DNA of 64,000 nucleotides from Borrelia sp. P9F1 (GTDB taxonomy: Bacteria > Spirochaetota > Spirochaetia > Borreliales > Borreliaceae). Under the pieces are notes generated by a model. That model worked only from the letters and a program-made list of their open reading frames with translations, ran no database searches and was not told the origin of the DNA. The position numbers and the translations under genes were made by a program. Shown piece after piece: positions 1 to 9,667 of the stretch (position 1 is its first letter; every line of letters begins with the position of its first letter). Location: positions 124,001 through 188,000 of the forward strand of contig NZ_CP129407.1 of NCBI RefSeq assembly GCF_030436115.1, written 5' to 3'.

Positions 1-606
1 AATAGCTCCATATTCTATGATCTTTTCAACAACTCCATCAACTATATCCCCCTCACTGTAAGAACTAATAAACTCTTTCCTCTTTTCAAGATCCCGTTCC
101 TTTTCCAAAGTCCGCCTATCAAGAATAAGCCTCAAACCATCAGTCTTATTCGCCTCAACAACATAAAACTCAATAATCGAGCCTCTTTTTAATTTCTCAT
201 CTTTAGTCCTAGAGCTTAAATAAAGAGGCATAAATCCGGTAACATTTTCATTAATTTGAACCTTATACCCACTAGCCGTCTCAAACAGAACCTTACCCTT
301 AACCACTTTCCTATCTGCAATATACTCATCAACTTTGTCTTGAAAACTCAAAGAGTCAAGCTTCTCTACGCTAAGAACCAAGCCCAACTCACCGCCTATC
401 CTCGTAACTACCGCATCAACCCTATCCCCAATATCTGGAATGTTCTCAAATTCATCAACTCTAATAAATCCTTCAGATTTATAACCAACATCTACAAGCA
501 CATAATCCTTCATGATATTTACAACAACACCAGAAACATTACTCCCAAGATCTACCCTTTCAAGAACCTTCAGATAATTTTCTTGCAAATCTTCTTGATT
601 TTCCAT
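1..606 (-). CDS. rpsA: 30S ribosomal protein S1 (partial, 3' end outside window)
   Basis: The reading frame opens at the ATG at 606 and runs off the left edge without a stop, giving about 202 N-terminal residues. It contains consecutive S1/OB-fold repeats: a first around residues 19-85 (VSGVVVNIMKDYVLVDVGYK, then SEGFIRVDEF), a second around 100-165 (VKGKVLFETASGYKVQINEN, then VTGFMPLYLSSR) and the start of a third (YSEGDIVDGVVEKIIEYGAI). S1 binds mRNA on the 30S subunit and helps initiation on weakly structured leaders. It is 10 bases downstream of cmk on the same strand, the cmk-rpsA order common in bacteria. The frame is certain; the C-terminal repeats are not in view. Confidence 0.95.
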   Translation of the reverse strand, partial: MENQEDLQENYLKVLERVDLGSNVSGVVVNIMKDYVLVDVGYKSEGFIRVDEFENIPDIGDRVDAVVTRIGGELGLVLSVEKLDSLSFQDKVDEYIADRKVVKGKVLFETASGYKVQINENVTGFMPLYLSSRTKDEKLKRGSIIEFYVVEANKTDGLRLILDRRTLEKERDLEKRKEFISSYSEGDIVDGVVEKIIEYGAI

Positions 607-616
607 GCTCACCTCT

Positions 617-1276
617 CTATATCATTTTTTTCAAATTCAAAGCTTTCACAATGCTATCACACACATCTTCTAAACATTTATAACTTGTGTCAATATAAAA
701 AACATCGTCAGCCAATTCTAGCCTGCCATACTCTTTATTCTTATCAATCTCATCTCGTCTCTCCAGCGCACGCTCCAGCTCACTTAAATCCATATTTTTA
801 TTTCTTTGTACATGCCGCCTTAGGGCACGAACCCTAACAGAAGCATCCAAATACACCCTAAAATCCGCCTCTGAAAAAACTACGGTAGTAATATCCCTCC
901 CCTCTATTATATAATTACCGCCTTCTAATTTAACTATTTCTCTCAACTTTTTATTCACAATATTCCTGACACCCACATAGGAGGAATAAAGCGACACCTG
1001 AAGATCTATCTTCTCACTAAAAACATGATCTACCACACTCTTGTGGTTAAGCAAAAACTCAGAACCGTCAAACTTAATATCATTTTGAGAAACAAGTTCC
1101 AAAATTTTATCCTCACCAAGCAAATCATATTCATTTAAAGTGAATTGCTGAGCAATTAAAGTTATTATTCGATAAAGATAACCAGAACTAATAAACTTAA
1201 ATCCTAGCCTCATTCCCAACTCTTTCGCAATTGAACTTTTACCCGCAGCTGAAGGACCATCAATCGCTATGATCAC
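617..1276 (-). CDS. cmk: Cytidylate kinase
   Basis: This 219-residue protein phosphorylates CMP/dCMP to the diphosphate in pyrimidine nucleotide supply. The N-terminus IAIDGPSAAGKSSIAKELG is the Cmk P-loop (GPSAAGKSS), and the central motif IIEGRDITTVVFSEADFRVY is the family's GRDI(G)TVV...A..K/R-like NMP-binding stretch, followed by LDASVRVRALRR. Length is normal for the family. The ATG at 1276 overlaps the rluB stop by 4 bases, so the two are probably translationally coupled, and rpsA follows 10 bases downstream. Nothing unusual is seen. Confidence 0.95.
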   Translation of the reverse strand: MIIAIDGPSAAGKSSIAKELGMRLGFKFISSGYLYRIITLIAQQFTLNEYDLLGEDKILELVSQNDIKFDGSEFLLNHKSVVDHVFSEKIDLQVSLYSSYVGVRNIVNKKLREIVKLEGGNYIIEGRDITTVVFSEADFRVYLDASVRVRALRRHVQRNKNMDLSELERALERRDEIDKNKEYGRLELADDVFYIDTSYKCLEDVCDSIVKALNLKKMI

Positions 1277-2027
1277 TTGATATTCCCCGAGAATTCAGAC
1301 TTTAATTTATTAACTGTAGATAGAGGAATAATTCTAATCTGTCCTTCTTTTAAATCATTTAATTTAATACTCCCTATTCTAACCCTGTGAAGAGTCTTCA
1401 AAAAAATATTTCTACTTAAAAAAACTTTACGAATCTCCCTGTTCCTACCTTCTGTTAAAATCAATTTAGCAGAATTCTTGCTAAGCATCACGTAAGATTT
1501 TAATCTAAATATTTCCCCGCCTATCCTTATTCCACGTTTAAAATCAACAAGCAAGCGCTCATCAATATCTTTCTTAGTCTCAACTAAATATTCCTTTTCT
1601 ATCTCACCCTTTGGATGAACAACACCATTTGCAAACTGCCCATCATTAGTGAAAAGCAAAAGACCAGAACTCTTAAAATCAAGTCTACCCATTGAAAACA
1701 ACCTCTCTTGAAACAAAGGCTGAACCAAAGATATTGCTAATTTCCTTCCACCTGGATCAAAAGTAGAACACAAATAATTTCTGGGCTTGTGTAGAGCAAC
1801 ATAAAGCCTATTTTCAATTCTTGGGCCCCTAAAAACAAATACACGTCCCTCACACTCCACTCTATCACCCAAGCTTACTTTATCTCCAAGTTCAGCAAGG
1901 ACACCATTTATTTTTACATTTTTTTTTTAATAAAATCTTCGCAACGCCTCCTTGAGCCTATGCCCTTTCCTGCTAAAAAAACGTGAACCCTAAGTCCCTT
2001 AATTTCTTCTTTCAACACTTCCCTCAC
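1273..2027 (-). CDS. rluB: RsuA/RluB-family 23S rRNA pseudouridine synthase, reading frame split at an A10 tract
   Basis: The catalytic part (1273-1872) has the family signature MGRLDFKSSGLLLFTNDG with the catalytic Asp, then the KEYLVE and GRNREIRKVF motifs; it would isomerise uridine in rRNA. That frame alone begins at a TTG inside the S4 RNA-binding domain. The missing first half of S4 (LRVHVFLAGKGIGSRRRCED) is encoded just upstream in another frame, from GTG 2027 (or the nearby TTG 2015) to a TAA at 1914-1916. The switch point is a run of ten A on the coding strand (1919-1928). Eleven A would fuse both halves into one continuous protein of about 251 residues. This could be a sequencing error, a real lesion, or transcriptional slippage or ribosomal frameshifting that restores the frame. 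The gene lies directly after recA and overlaps cmk. Confidence 0.8.
1919..1928 (-). repeat. A10 homopolymer in the rluB S4 domain
   Basis: The plus strand has two T at the end of one 60-base block and eight at the start of the next, hence ten A on the coding strand. The upstream frame reads Ile-Lys-Lys-Lys-Met-stop across it. The downstream frame has a TAA formed by the last base of the Ile codon and the first two A. Confidence 0.9.
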
Positions 2028-2038
2028 TTAAAGCCAAA

Positions 2039-3076
2039 CTAGTTTCCATCTTTCAAATCCCCAGTTTCAAAAAAATCTTTAAAAATTACTTTCCTAAGCT
2101 TGCCCTCAAGTTCACCAGCAAGCTCTTTTTCTTCAACAAGATAGTTAATAACACTTTCCCTACCCTGTCCTAATTTATCACTTCCCATAGAATACCAAGA
2201 ACCCGTTTTTTGTATTAAGCCATATTTAACCGAAGCATCTAAAATACTAGCCTCACGAGAAATACCTTTCCCAAAATAAATGACAAGCTCTACCTTACGA
2301 AAGGGAGGAGCCACCTTGTTCTTAACAACCTTAACTCTTATTTTATTCCCAACAACATCATCCGAAGAACTTCCCGTAACCTGCTCAATCTTCCTAACCT
2401 CAAGCCGAAGCGAAGAATAAAATTTTAAAGCATTCCCCCCCGTAGTAGTTTCCGGATTTCCGAACATAACACCTATCCTCATTCTTATTTGGTTAATAAA
2501 CATAATACAAGAGTTAGCCTTAGATAGTATTCCAGTAATCTTTCTTAAAGCCTTGCTCATCAATCTCGCCTGTAGTCCAATATGAGCGTCACCCATTTCT
2601 CCATCTATCTCTGCCTGGGGAGTTAAAGCTGCAACAGAATCAACAACAATCAAATCAACCCCCCCACTCCTAATTAAATATTCAGCAATTTCAAGTGCCT
2701 GTTCTCCCGTATCAGGCTGGCTAAGCCAAAGCTCATCAGTATTTACACCCAAAGCCCTTGCATAAGCAGGATCAAGAGCATGCTCAGCATCAATAAAAGC
2801 CGCTATCCCACCTCCCTTTTGTACCTCAGCAATTGCTTGAAGAGTCAAAGTAGTCTTCCCGGAAGACTCCGGCCCAAATATCTCCACTATCCTTCCCTTA
2901 GGATATCCCCCAACACCCATTGCCTCATCAAGTAAAATAGACCCACTCGGTATAATCTCTATTCCCCTACCCACAGGAGATTCCCCCATCTTAATAAGGC
3001 TTCCCTTTCCAAAATCTTTTTCTATCTGAATCCTAGCAAGTTCAATGGCCTTTTCCTTATTTAACTTGTCACTCAT
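2039..3076 (-). CDS. recA: Recombinase RecA
   Basis: RecA of 345 residues, the DNA strand-exchange ATPase of homologous recombination. Visible motifs are the Walker [11 protein letters not shown] at about residue 69, Walker B ([12 protein letters not shown]), the L1/L2 DNA-binding region ([24 protein letters not shown]) and FINQIR. Start ATG 3076 is preceded by GGAGGGG five bases away, a strong ribosome site. It lies 51 bases downstream of greA and shortly before rluB. I saw no SOS box upstream. Confidence 0.98.
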   Translation of the reverse strand: MSDKLNKEKAIELARIQIEKDFGKGSLIKMGESPVGRGIEIIPSGSILLDEAMGVGGYPKGRIVEIFGPESSGKTTLTLQAIAEVQKGGGIAAFIDAEHALDPAYARALGVNTDELWLSQPDTGEQALEIAEYLIRSGGVDLIVVDSVAALTPQAEIDGEMGDAHIGLQARLMSKALRKITGILSKANSCIMFINQIRMRIGVMFGNPETTTGGNALKFYSSLRLEVRKIEQVTGSSSDDVVGNKIRVKVVKNKVAPPFRKVELVIYFGKGISREASILDASVKYGLIQKTGSWYSMGSDKLGQGRESVINYLVEEKELAGELEGKLRKVIFKDFFETGDLKDGN

Positions 3077-3127
3077 ACTATCCCCTCCAGTCTCTCTTTG
3101 CCTCTTAAATGCGACATATTCTCTCTT

Positions 3128-5833
3128 TTAATTTATCCTAGCAGCCTCTATTTTTTTAACGCAATACCTAAAACGAACATCATTTATCACAAAATCAAGA
3201 TCATCGCCTTCCTTAGCATCCAGCAAATTTTCTCCAAAAGGAGACTTATAAGAGATAATACCCTCATCAGGCTTTGACTCCCAAGGTCCAAATATTAGGT
3301 AAGATTCTTCCTGTCCTGTGTCCTTATTAAGGATAGTAACCCTTGTTCCAAACCCAACAACATTACTTTGAAGCTCTTTAATATCAATAACTTTAGCTAC
3401 TTCTATCTCTAACATAAGAGAATTCAATTTTTTTGTTAAAAACTGCTGCCTCTCCTTTGCAGAGTGATACTCCGCATTTTCCTTCAAATCACCAAGTTCA
3501 CGCGCCTTACCAATCTCTTTCGAATTTTCCGGAATCTCCACATCCTTTAAATGTTGCAACTCTTTCTGCTTTCTATTCAAAGAGCTCAAAATAGTTAAAA
3601 ACCCTACTTCGGTTTTATCTCCTGAGACTTGAATTTTCTCATCCTCAAATTCAATATCATCAAATACAGCTCTTATCGCAGTCTTAATAGCTAAGAGGTC
3701 CTTTGGTGGAAAATCTTTTATATAAAAACAAGTCATATACAACCTCTTGGCAAGTTCCTCATCCATGATTTCACTTAAAACTGTGTTAAGATATCTATCT
3801 TTAATCAAAAGATTAATAACCATCTTATAAGTTCTCTTATTAGCAACAGAATTGCTTTTATTGTTAATCTTGATAACACTGTCAGCTAAGATCTTGATTA
3901 AATTTACCAACAGCTCTGAGTCAGCATATTCCAAATTAAGTGAATAAGAACTATGATGCTTTAAAAGCCAAATATATGCGTCTTTATATACCTTATAATT
4001 TTTTACGATATAATTGAAAAGTTGCTCTGTCTCTCCTACATCTTCCCTGTAAAGGGCATCGATCAGCTTTTTGTTAACAACGTGAGGAAAAAGCTTCTTA
4101 TAATAAACAACCCAATTAGACAATTCTTCCTTAACGAGAGAAGTCAATTCCCTTTTGATTTCTGCATTCAAAATCGAATCAAAAAGATCAACAACATCCC
4201 TAGAGTATTCCCTTAAAAGAACCTCCAAATTGATATCCTTCTCCATATTAATCTTCGAAGCAAGTTCACTTTCAGAATTTTTTAAAGATTTAAGTATTAC
4301 ATAAGAACTTATAACATAATGATCAACTTTTGTAAAATTATTCACATAAATTAAAAAATAATTAAGCATTTCCTCCGCAACATGCGAATTCCTGACAACA
4401 CCACTAACATTACAATAGTTCATAAAAATTTCATATCTCTTATAAAAATCTTTCTCCACTTTAAACTTGTCGTAAACTTTTTCATTGAAATTAGAAGCCC
4501 TTTCATTGTATACATAATGATCAATCTTCCCGGACGCCATCACAAAATGAGGATTATCCTTTAAAATTTGCTTCGCTTTAATACTCCAAGCATTCCAGAC
4601 ATTTTGAGTCATTAAACTTGGAACAAGCTCCTTTTTAATTCCCTTAAGATCGATTGACTTATAGCTCTTAATAATTATCCTCAATGCCCATTCAACATCC
4701 CTTTTAATATTTTCTATAAGTTCCTCTTTCGGCCTAGTAGCCTTTAAAACTCTTATATCTTCTTTTTCAAGAGGAGCCAACGCAGACATAGCCATATCAA
4801 AACTAATAAAATGCCCCCTCTTGGACAAAAAATCCACCACAATACCCTGATCATTTACGTCCTTAACTATTCCAACAGACCAAGTTTGATGATATACAAA
4901 ATTACCCCTAGCAAAGAATAAATATTTTTCAAAATCCGAGTAGACATCAACAAAATTCTTATCAAGGTTTTCAATATCGGATTTCTCAAGATACTCTTCA
5001 ATATTTTTAACTTCCTTATACTTCTCCCTTAAAAAAATAACTAAATTTTCTCTTGCCTTCTGGTTTTTATTGTCAAGCTTTAAAATCCCTTTTAAAATCT
5101 CTATCGTTTCATCCACATTCCCACTTGCAGAATAATGCTCATATAAGTCTTCATAAAGAACTACAACCTTTTTAAAGCCAAGTTCCTTTTCAACCTTTGC
5201 CAGTATAAGAAGAAAAGAATCAAAATCGTCAGATACATATCGAGTTAGCTTCGCCCATATCTCTCTAACACCTGACATCTGCTTTTTTTCAATAAAACGA
5301 TAAATAGCTTTCCTAAAAAAATATATAGACTTCTGTAAATCAATATTTTCATAATGAGAAGCAAGTTGTCTTACAAAAGTAGTGTCATCAGCATCAGCCT
5401 CAACAATGCGCATCCAGATATCTGGAAGTTTATCATTATTTTCATTATTTTGAGCATATATCTTTGCAAGAGTATAAAGAGCATGTTTATTCTCAGAAAT
5501 TAAAAGCATCTTATTACATATATGCTCAACAAGAGTCCACTTAAGATTTTGAGAAAACAAATCCACAACTGTAAGCAAGCTCATATCATTAAGGGGCCTC
5601 CTGCTATATATAAGCATACCCGAAACATAAAGACCAGCAATACTCTTCTTGACATCCTTTAAGTGCTTACCACAAATATCTAAAGCCTCCTCCGTTAAAC
5701 TTTCAGAAATTATATCTTCTACCAACTCATCCAATTCTTTTATCTTAGCAAGAGAATAATTATTAACAACTATTCTTGTCCACTTATCCTCTTGCAAAAC
5801 ATCATCTAATCTTTCTATAGTAATATTAGACAT
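3128..5833 (-). CDS. greA: Transcription cleavage factor GreA fused to a ~740-residue N-terminal region
   Basis: The last ~150 of 901 residues are a GreA: coiled-coil with the tip signature ARELGDLKENAEYHSAKERQ, keeping the acidic Asp and Glu that coordinate Mg in the RNA polymerase secondary channel, and a C-terminal FKBP-like lobe (GTRVTILNKDTGQEESY to DLDFVINDVRFRY). Ordinary GreA is about 160 residues. The extra N-terminal part is helical, Lys/Glu-rich and TPR-like (LYTLAKIYAQNNENNDKLPD; ETIEILKGILKLDNKNQKAR). Long N-terminal extensions on GreA are known in Borrelia and, as I recall, in chlamydiae. GreA rescues backtracked polymerase; what the extension binds is unknown. The next gene upstream, at 5864, also encodes a TPR protein. 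Confidence 0.9.
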   Translation of the reverse strand: MSNITIERLDDVLQEDKWTRIVVNNYSLAKIKELDELVEDIISESLTEEALDICGKHLKDVKKSIAGLYVSGMLIYSRRPLNDMSLLTVVDLFSQNLKWTLVEHICNKMLLISENKHALYTLAKIYAQNNENNDKLPDIWMRIVEADADDTTFVRQLASHYENIDLQKSIYFFRKAIYRFIEKKQMSGVREIWAKLTRYVSDDFDSFLLILAKVEKELGFKKVVVLYEDLYEHYSASGNVDETIEILKGILKLDNKNQKARENLVIFLREKYKEVKNIEEYLEKSDIENLDKNFVDVYSDFEKYLFFARGNFVYHQTWSVGIVKDVNDQGIVVDFLSKRGHFISFDMAMSALAPLEKEDIRVLKATRPKEELIENIKRDVEWALRIIIKSYKSIDLKGIKKELVPSLMTQNVWNAWSIKAKQILKDNPHFVMASGKIDHYVYNERASNFNEKVYDKFKVEKDFYKRYEIFMNYCNVSGVVRNSHVAEEMLNYFLIYVNNFTKVDHYVISSYVILKSLKNSESELASKINMEKDINLEVLLREYSRDVVDLFDSILNAEIKRELTSLVKEELSNWVVYYKKLFPHVVNKKLIDALYREDVGETEQLFNYIVKNYKVYKDAYIWLLKHHSSYSLNLEYADSELLVNLIKILADSVIKINNKSNSVANKRTYKMVINLLIKDRYLNTVLSEIMDEELAKRLYMTCFYIKDFPPKDLLAIKTAIRAVFDDIEFEDEKIQVSGDKTEVGFLTILSSLNRKQKELQHLKDVEIPENSKEIGKARELGDLKENAEYHSAKERQQFLTKKLNSLMLEIEVAKVIDIKELQSNVVGFGTRVTILNKDTGQEESYLIFGPWESKPDEGIISYKSPFGENLLDAKEGDDLDFVINDVRFRYCVKKIEAARIN

Positions 5834-5863
5834 TAAACTCTCCTAATATCAATTTTATTAAAC

Positions 5864-6808
5864 TTAATTCACGTATTGCTGATACACCCCTATATCTATC
5901 TCTTTAATATAAGATAAAATTTCATCAATTCGCACCCGGTCTTCTTTTATCCTCACATAGTGATCAATAAGCCAAAAATACTTATTAATAAGCCTTGGAA
6001 GCAATACGCTCTCGTTTATTGACCTATAAGATTTTGCCCTAAGCTCATTACGCAAACTATAAACAGACTGTTTTAAATGTCCAAGTTCAATAGGCCTTAA
6101 TTCTCTCTTTATATTAAAAACGCCATTCAACGTCCCATAAACAGGTATCCACTCCTTAATAAGAGTGTCGGATACATTCCTATCACACTTGATAGTTTCT
6201 ACCAATTTAAGTATCATCTCAGATTCAAGGGCATCTATATCTATCTTTTGAGGATTAATAAAAAAAGCTTCTCTAAACAATACCTTAGCTTCCTTAATCT
6301 CATCAATAAGAGCATAAGAATCCGCAAGCTCGGCTACCACATCTGAATTTTCCTTAGCATCTCCCAATATCTGTAAGAAAACAGTTATAGCCTTCTCATA
6401 ATTACCCATCCCCTTGTAAGACTTAGCAATCTTTGTTAAAACATCTAGGTTTTCTGGTTGCAACTTGTATATATTTTTGTATATTCCTAAGCACAATTGG
6501 AATACAAAATATTTAATTGAATTACGCCCTTGAATAAAATCAAAATCCATCTTCTTTAAATATCTTCTTGCAAAATTATTCCATTCCCTTATTAAAAACT
6601 CAGCCCTCTCATACTCTTTGCCTATTCTATCAAGGCTTTCAACCTGGCCATTCCAATACACAGAACTCTTAAGCGCAGTTAAAACTTCAACATTATCAAA
6701 ATCAAGAGAATGCGCTTCCTCCGATTTCACCAAAGCTGTCCTAAAGTCACCTTTCCTGAAGTTTAAGTAAATCTCCTTAGTTAATTCCGTGATTTTTTCC
6801 GATGACAC
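5864..6808 (-). CDS. TPR-containing protein of unknown function
   Basis: A 314-residue cytoplasmic-looking protein without signal peptide. Tetratricopeptide-like helices are visible near residues 10-45 (GDFRTALVKSEEAHSLDFDN) and 120-185 (LDVLTKIAKSYKGMGNYEKA; AELADSYALIDEIKEAKVLF). TPRs mediate protein contacts, so it may be an adaptor. It is the first gene of a minus-strand run, 30 bases upstream of the GreA fusion, whose extension is also TPR-like. The pairing suggests a joint complex, but this is inference. Matches BB0133 by order (from memory). Confidence 0.75.
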   Translation of the reverse strand: MSSEKITELTKEIYLNFRKGDFRTALVKSEEAHSLDFDNVEVLTALKSSVYWNGQVESLDRIGKEYERAEFLIREWNNFARRYLKKMDFDFIQGRNSIKYFVFQLCLGIYKNIYKLQPENLDVLTKIAKSYKGMGNYEKAITVFLQILGDAKENSDVVAELADSYALIDEIKEAKVLFREAFFINPQKIDIDALESEMILKLVETIKCDRNVSDTLIKEWIPVYGTLNGVFNIKRELRPIELGHLKQSVYSLRNELRAKSYRSINESVLLPRLINKYFWLIDHYVRIKEDRVRIDEILSYIKEIDIGVYQQYVN

Positions 6809-6990
6809 ATTCCCACCACTTCATAATTTAAATAAATCCCAAAAGAACCTGTGTAAATTATATCATTAATCATTCTTTAGTCAAACCTGACTTTTTTAAA
6901 CAAAAAACAATATTTTATTTATTATTTTTTTAAGATAAAATCTATATGTAGCGATGTTAAAAATAAAATCATGAGGGTATCTTCTAACTT
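6809..6990. promoter_or_regulatory. Divergent intergenic region between two TPR genes
   Basis: 182 bases, very AT-rich, separating the minus-strand TPR gene (start 6808) from the plus-strand TPR gene (start 6991). It must hold promoters in both directions, but I could not choose convincing -35/-10 pairs. A 7-codon ORF (ATG 6971 to TGA 6994) overlaps the start of the plus-strand gene as ATGA. Confidence 0.4.
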
Positions 6991-8121
6991 ATGAAGCCTA
7001 ATAAGATTATTAGTAACTCCATTTACTATTACAACTCTCAAAGATATTCCGAGGTAGTCAAGCTTTTAGAAAAGGAAATTTTTTTGTATAAAAATTACTA
7101 CTTCTATCATTACATTTTAGGGATGGCTTACCTTAGAATGGGCAATTTAACAAACGCTCAAACATATCTAAAGAAAGCCTACACATTAAACCCAACAGAC
7201 CCGGATATCAAGCAATCAATTGCAATACTATTAGTAGCCCAAGGCAAGGAAGATATGGCCATACGGATATGGCTTAAAATGATAGAAGAAAATCAAGACA
7301 CAAAACGCTCAGAACTTTCTTTAGAAACTATCCGAAGAAATCCAATTCAGGGAACTCTATTTTTAAACAAAAGAAACATGTATGATAAATTGTTTCCAGA
7401 AATCAAAGCTAAAAGAGGGGAAACCTTATCCGGGTCAATTAAAATATCGGCAGCGGTGGTGGGGCTTGTTTCCCTAGTGTCAGCAATATTCTTATTTACA
7501 GATTCTAAAGAAGTGTTCACGCCGCAATCTATCTCAAAATCAAAAAATAAAAAAAATATCAATAACATAACAGCATACATTGATGACATTAAAATAAATA
7601 ACAAAGAGAAGATCGAAAACGATGAAGGACAATTTGTATTCATATTAACCGAAACTGAAATCAAAAATTCATTTCAAAAAATAAAAACTCACCTAAAGGA
7701 AAATAAAGATAACTTCGCAAGAATTGAAATAAACAAAATACTAAACTCAAACGCATCAGAATCAATTAAACTTAAAGCTAAGAATCTCGCTAGTTTTATA
7801 TCACGACCAGATTTTATTACATTTAATGACTACTTGGATTTAAAAAAAATTAAAAAAACTCCATTAATTTATTCAAATGCATATGTAAAATGGGAAGGGA
7901 TTGTAAATAATATTGAGAAGAGAGATAGCATAGTTTATTTTGATTTTTACGTAGGATACAACAAGAGCGCCCTTGAGGGTATTATCACAGCAAAAACAAC
8001 TTTTGACATTGATATCGACTCTAAAGACTCAGTTGAAATACTTGGGCAAATAGACTACACCAAAAACAAACTTACCCTAAATGCAATTACAATTCGAACA
8101 ATAGAGAAATCAAAAAGCTAA
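6991..8121 (+). CDS. TPR protein with one membrane anchor, unknown function
   Basis: 376 residues. The N-terminal ~110 are TPR repeats (YHYILGMAYLRMGNLTNAQT; LKKAYTLNPTDPDIKQSIAI). A hydrophobic segment around residues 150-168 (ISAAVVGLVSLVSAIFLFTD) is the only transmembrane helix. The C-terminal ~200 residues are Lys/Asn-rich and probably periplasmic, ending in a beta-rich stretch (VKWEGIVNNIEKRDSIVYFD). The topology, a cytoplasmic TPR and an external domain, would suit a scaffold linking the two sides of the inner membrane. No known family is recognised. Corresponds to BB0134 by order (from memory). Confidence 0.75.
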   Translation: MKPNKIISNSIYYYNSQRYSEVVKLLEKEIFLYKNYYFYHYILGMAYLRMGNLTNAQTYLKKAYTLNPTDPDIKQSIAILLVAQGKEDMAIRIWLKMIEENQDTKRSELSLETIRRNPIQGTLFLNKRNMYDKLFPEIKAKRGETLSGSIKISAAVVGLVSLVSAIFLFTDSKEVFTPQSISKSKNKKNINNITAYIDDIKINNKEKIENDEGQFVFILTETEIKNSFQKIKTHLKENKDNFARIEINKILNSNASESIKLKAKNLASFISRPDFITFNDYLDLKKIKKTPLIYSNAYVKWEGIVNNIEKRDSIVYFDFYVGYNKSALEGIITAKTTFDIDIDSKDSVEILGQIDYTKNKLTLNAITIRTIEKSKS

Positions 8122-8165
8122 TTCCCTTCAAATATACTGTTAAAATTAATTTAGGCTCATTTAAA

Positions 8166-9536
8166 TTAAAAAGGTGTACATAAAAACTTATCATTCCCCT
8201 TAATAACTTTTATGGCCTCACTGAAAGATAATAACAACTCTTCCTTTTTAGTTAAATCTCTCACCCTTATCTTATCTTCTCTATATTCCTCTTGCCCAAC
8301 AAAAACCAAAAATCTTATATCCTTATTAAGGGCATATTCAATTTGCTCCTTAATATTTTTACCATCTTTGTTCTTTGGATATACCTCGCAAGCAATATTG
8401 TTCGACTTAGAATAATCATGCCTCCTAAATCTATCTGCAAGTTTATAATAATAAGCTTCAAGCCCACTGTCTATATTAACAATCAATACTCTAGAACTGG
8501 CTTTAGTAACAAACAATTTAATATAACTAAATTTCTCATTGTCTATCACATCTTTGATTCTATCAACCCCGAAGGATCCTCCAACTCCTGAAACTTTTTG
8601 CAAAGAATTAGAAAATGACGACACTAAATTATCGTATCTTCCTCCACTACAAATACTACCCATATCAATTCCTGATATCTCCGCTTCAAATACAACCCCA
8701 GTATAATAATCAAGCCCACGTACTATCTTAAGATTTAAATTAAAAGCATCTTGAATCCCCAGCGAACTCAAATGCACAAAAACATCCCCAAGTCTTTTAA
8801 TAGCATCATTATCCCCTAAAATATTTTTCAGAGTCTCCAATTTATTCCAAAAAGTTCCTTGTAAATTTATAAATTTCAATATCAAATCAACATGTTCTTC
8901 ACTTAGCTCTGTAAGCAGATTTTTCTTAACGTTCTCAACTCCAATTTTATCTAATTTGTCTACATTTCTTAAAATAAAAACACTCTTATCAGTCAGCCCT
9001 AACATCTTTACATAAGAATGCAATATTCCAACATGAGAGAAATGTATAATAAACTTTCTATGAATACCTTCTATAAAATTTAAAAAAACCTCCTCAAGGC
9101 CACAATAAACAATAGATAAAATTTCAGCATCACTTTGAAAAGTATCCTCACCTATCATGTCAAAATCAAATTGCATAAATTCTCTATATCTTCCCCTTTG
9201 AGTATTTTCACCTCTGAACACCTTTCCTATCTGAAATCTTTTAAAAGGAAATTTAATTTTAGCTCTATTGGTGGCAATAAACCTTGCGAAAGGAACCGTC
9301 AGATCAAAACGCATAGCAACATCTCTACCGCCATTATCCTTAAATCTATAAGCTTGCTTCTCTACTTCATCTCCACCTTTCATGAAAAGAAACTCGGAAT
9401 ATTCAAGTATGGGAGTGTCTATTAAATCAAAATTATATGACATAAGAACACTATATATTTGCTTTACCACATGGGTACGAATTAACGCTTCCTTGGGTAA
9501 ATAATCTCTAAAGCCTTTTAAAGTCCTAACGTTCAC
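8166..9536 (-). CDS. hisS: Histidine--tRNA ligase
   Basis: 456-residue class II aminoacyl-tRNA synthetase. Motifs visible in order: TLKGFRDYLP near the N-terminus, motif 2 (RGRYREFMQFDFDMIGED), the histidine-binding loops (RGLDYYTGVVFE and GSICSGGRYDNL) and motif 3 (GGSFGVDRI). The C-terminal ~100 residues form the anticodon-binding domain (VLIVNIDSGLEAYYYKLADR). It charges tRNA-His. Divergent from the PBP gene across 131 bases; a TATAAT on its strand sits at 9586-9591. Confidence 0.97.
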   Translation of the reverse strand: MNVRTLKGFRDYLPKEALIRTHVVKQIYSVLMSYNFDLIDTPILEYSEFLFMKGGDEVEKQAYRFKDNGGRDVAMRFDLTVPFARFIATNRAKIKFPFKRFQIGKVFRGENTQRGRYREFMQFDFDMIGEDTFQSDAEILSIVYCGLEEVFLNFIEGIHRKFIIHFSHVGILHSYVKMLGLTDKSVFILRNVDKLDKIGVENVKKNLLTELSEEHVDLILKFINLQGTFWNKLETLKNILGDNDAIKRLGDVFVHLSSLGIQDAFNLNLKIVRGLDYYTGVVFEAEISGIDMGSICSGGRYDNLVSSFSNSLQKVSGVGGSFGVDRIKDVIDNEKFSYIKLFVTKASSRVLIVNIDSGLEAYYYKLADRFRRHDYSKSNNIACEVYPKNKDGKNIKEQIEYALNKDIRFLVFVGQEEYREDKIRVRDLTKKEELLLSFSEAIKVIKGNDKFLCTPF

Positions 9537-9667
9537 TTTGTTTAAACCTCTGCCAATTTCAAATTTAATCTTATCGTAATATGATATTATAAATACGAGA
9601 AAAATTTAATATTTAAATTCTTAACAATTTAATGTTTGTTACACGTAAGGAGCACTAACAATACTTA

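Noticed and set aside
256-837. Long plus-strand ORF of 193 codons
   Set aside because: Antisense to the start of rpsA and most of cmk, with low-complexity His/Ile/Asn composition; no ribosome site. It is a shadow of real genes.
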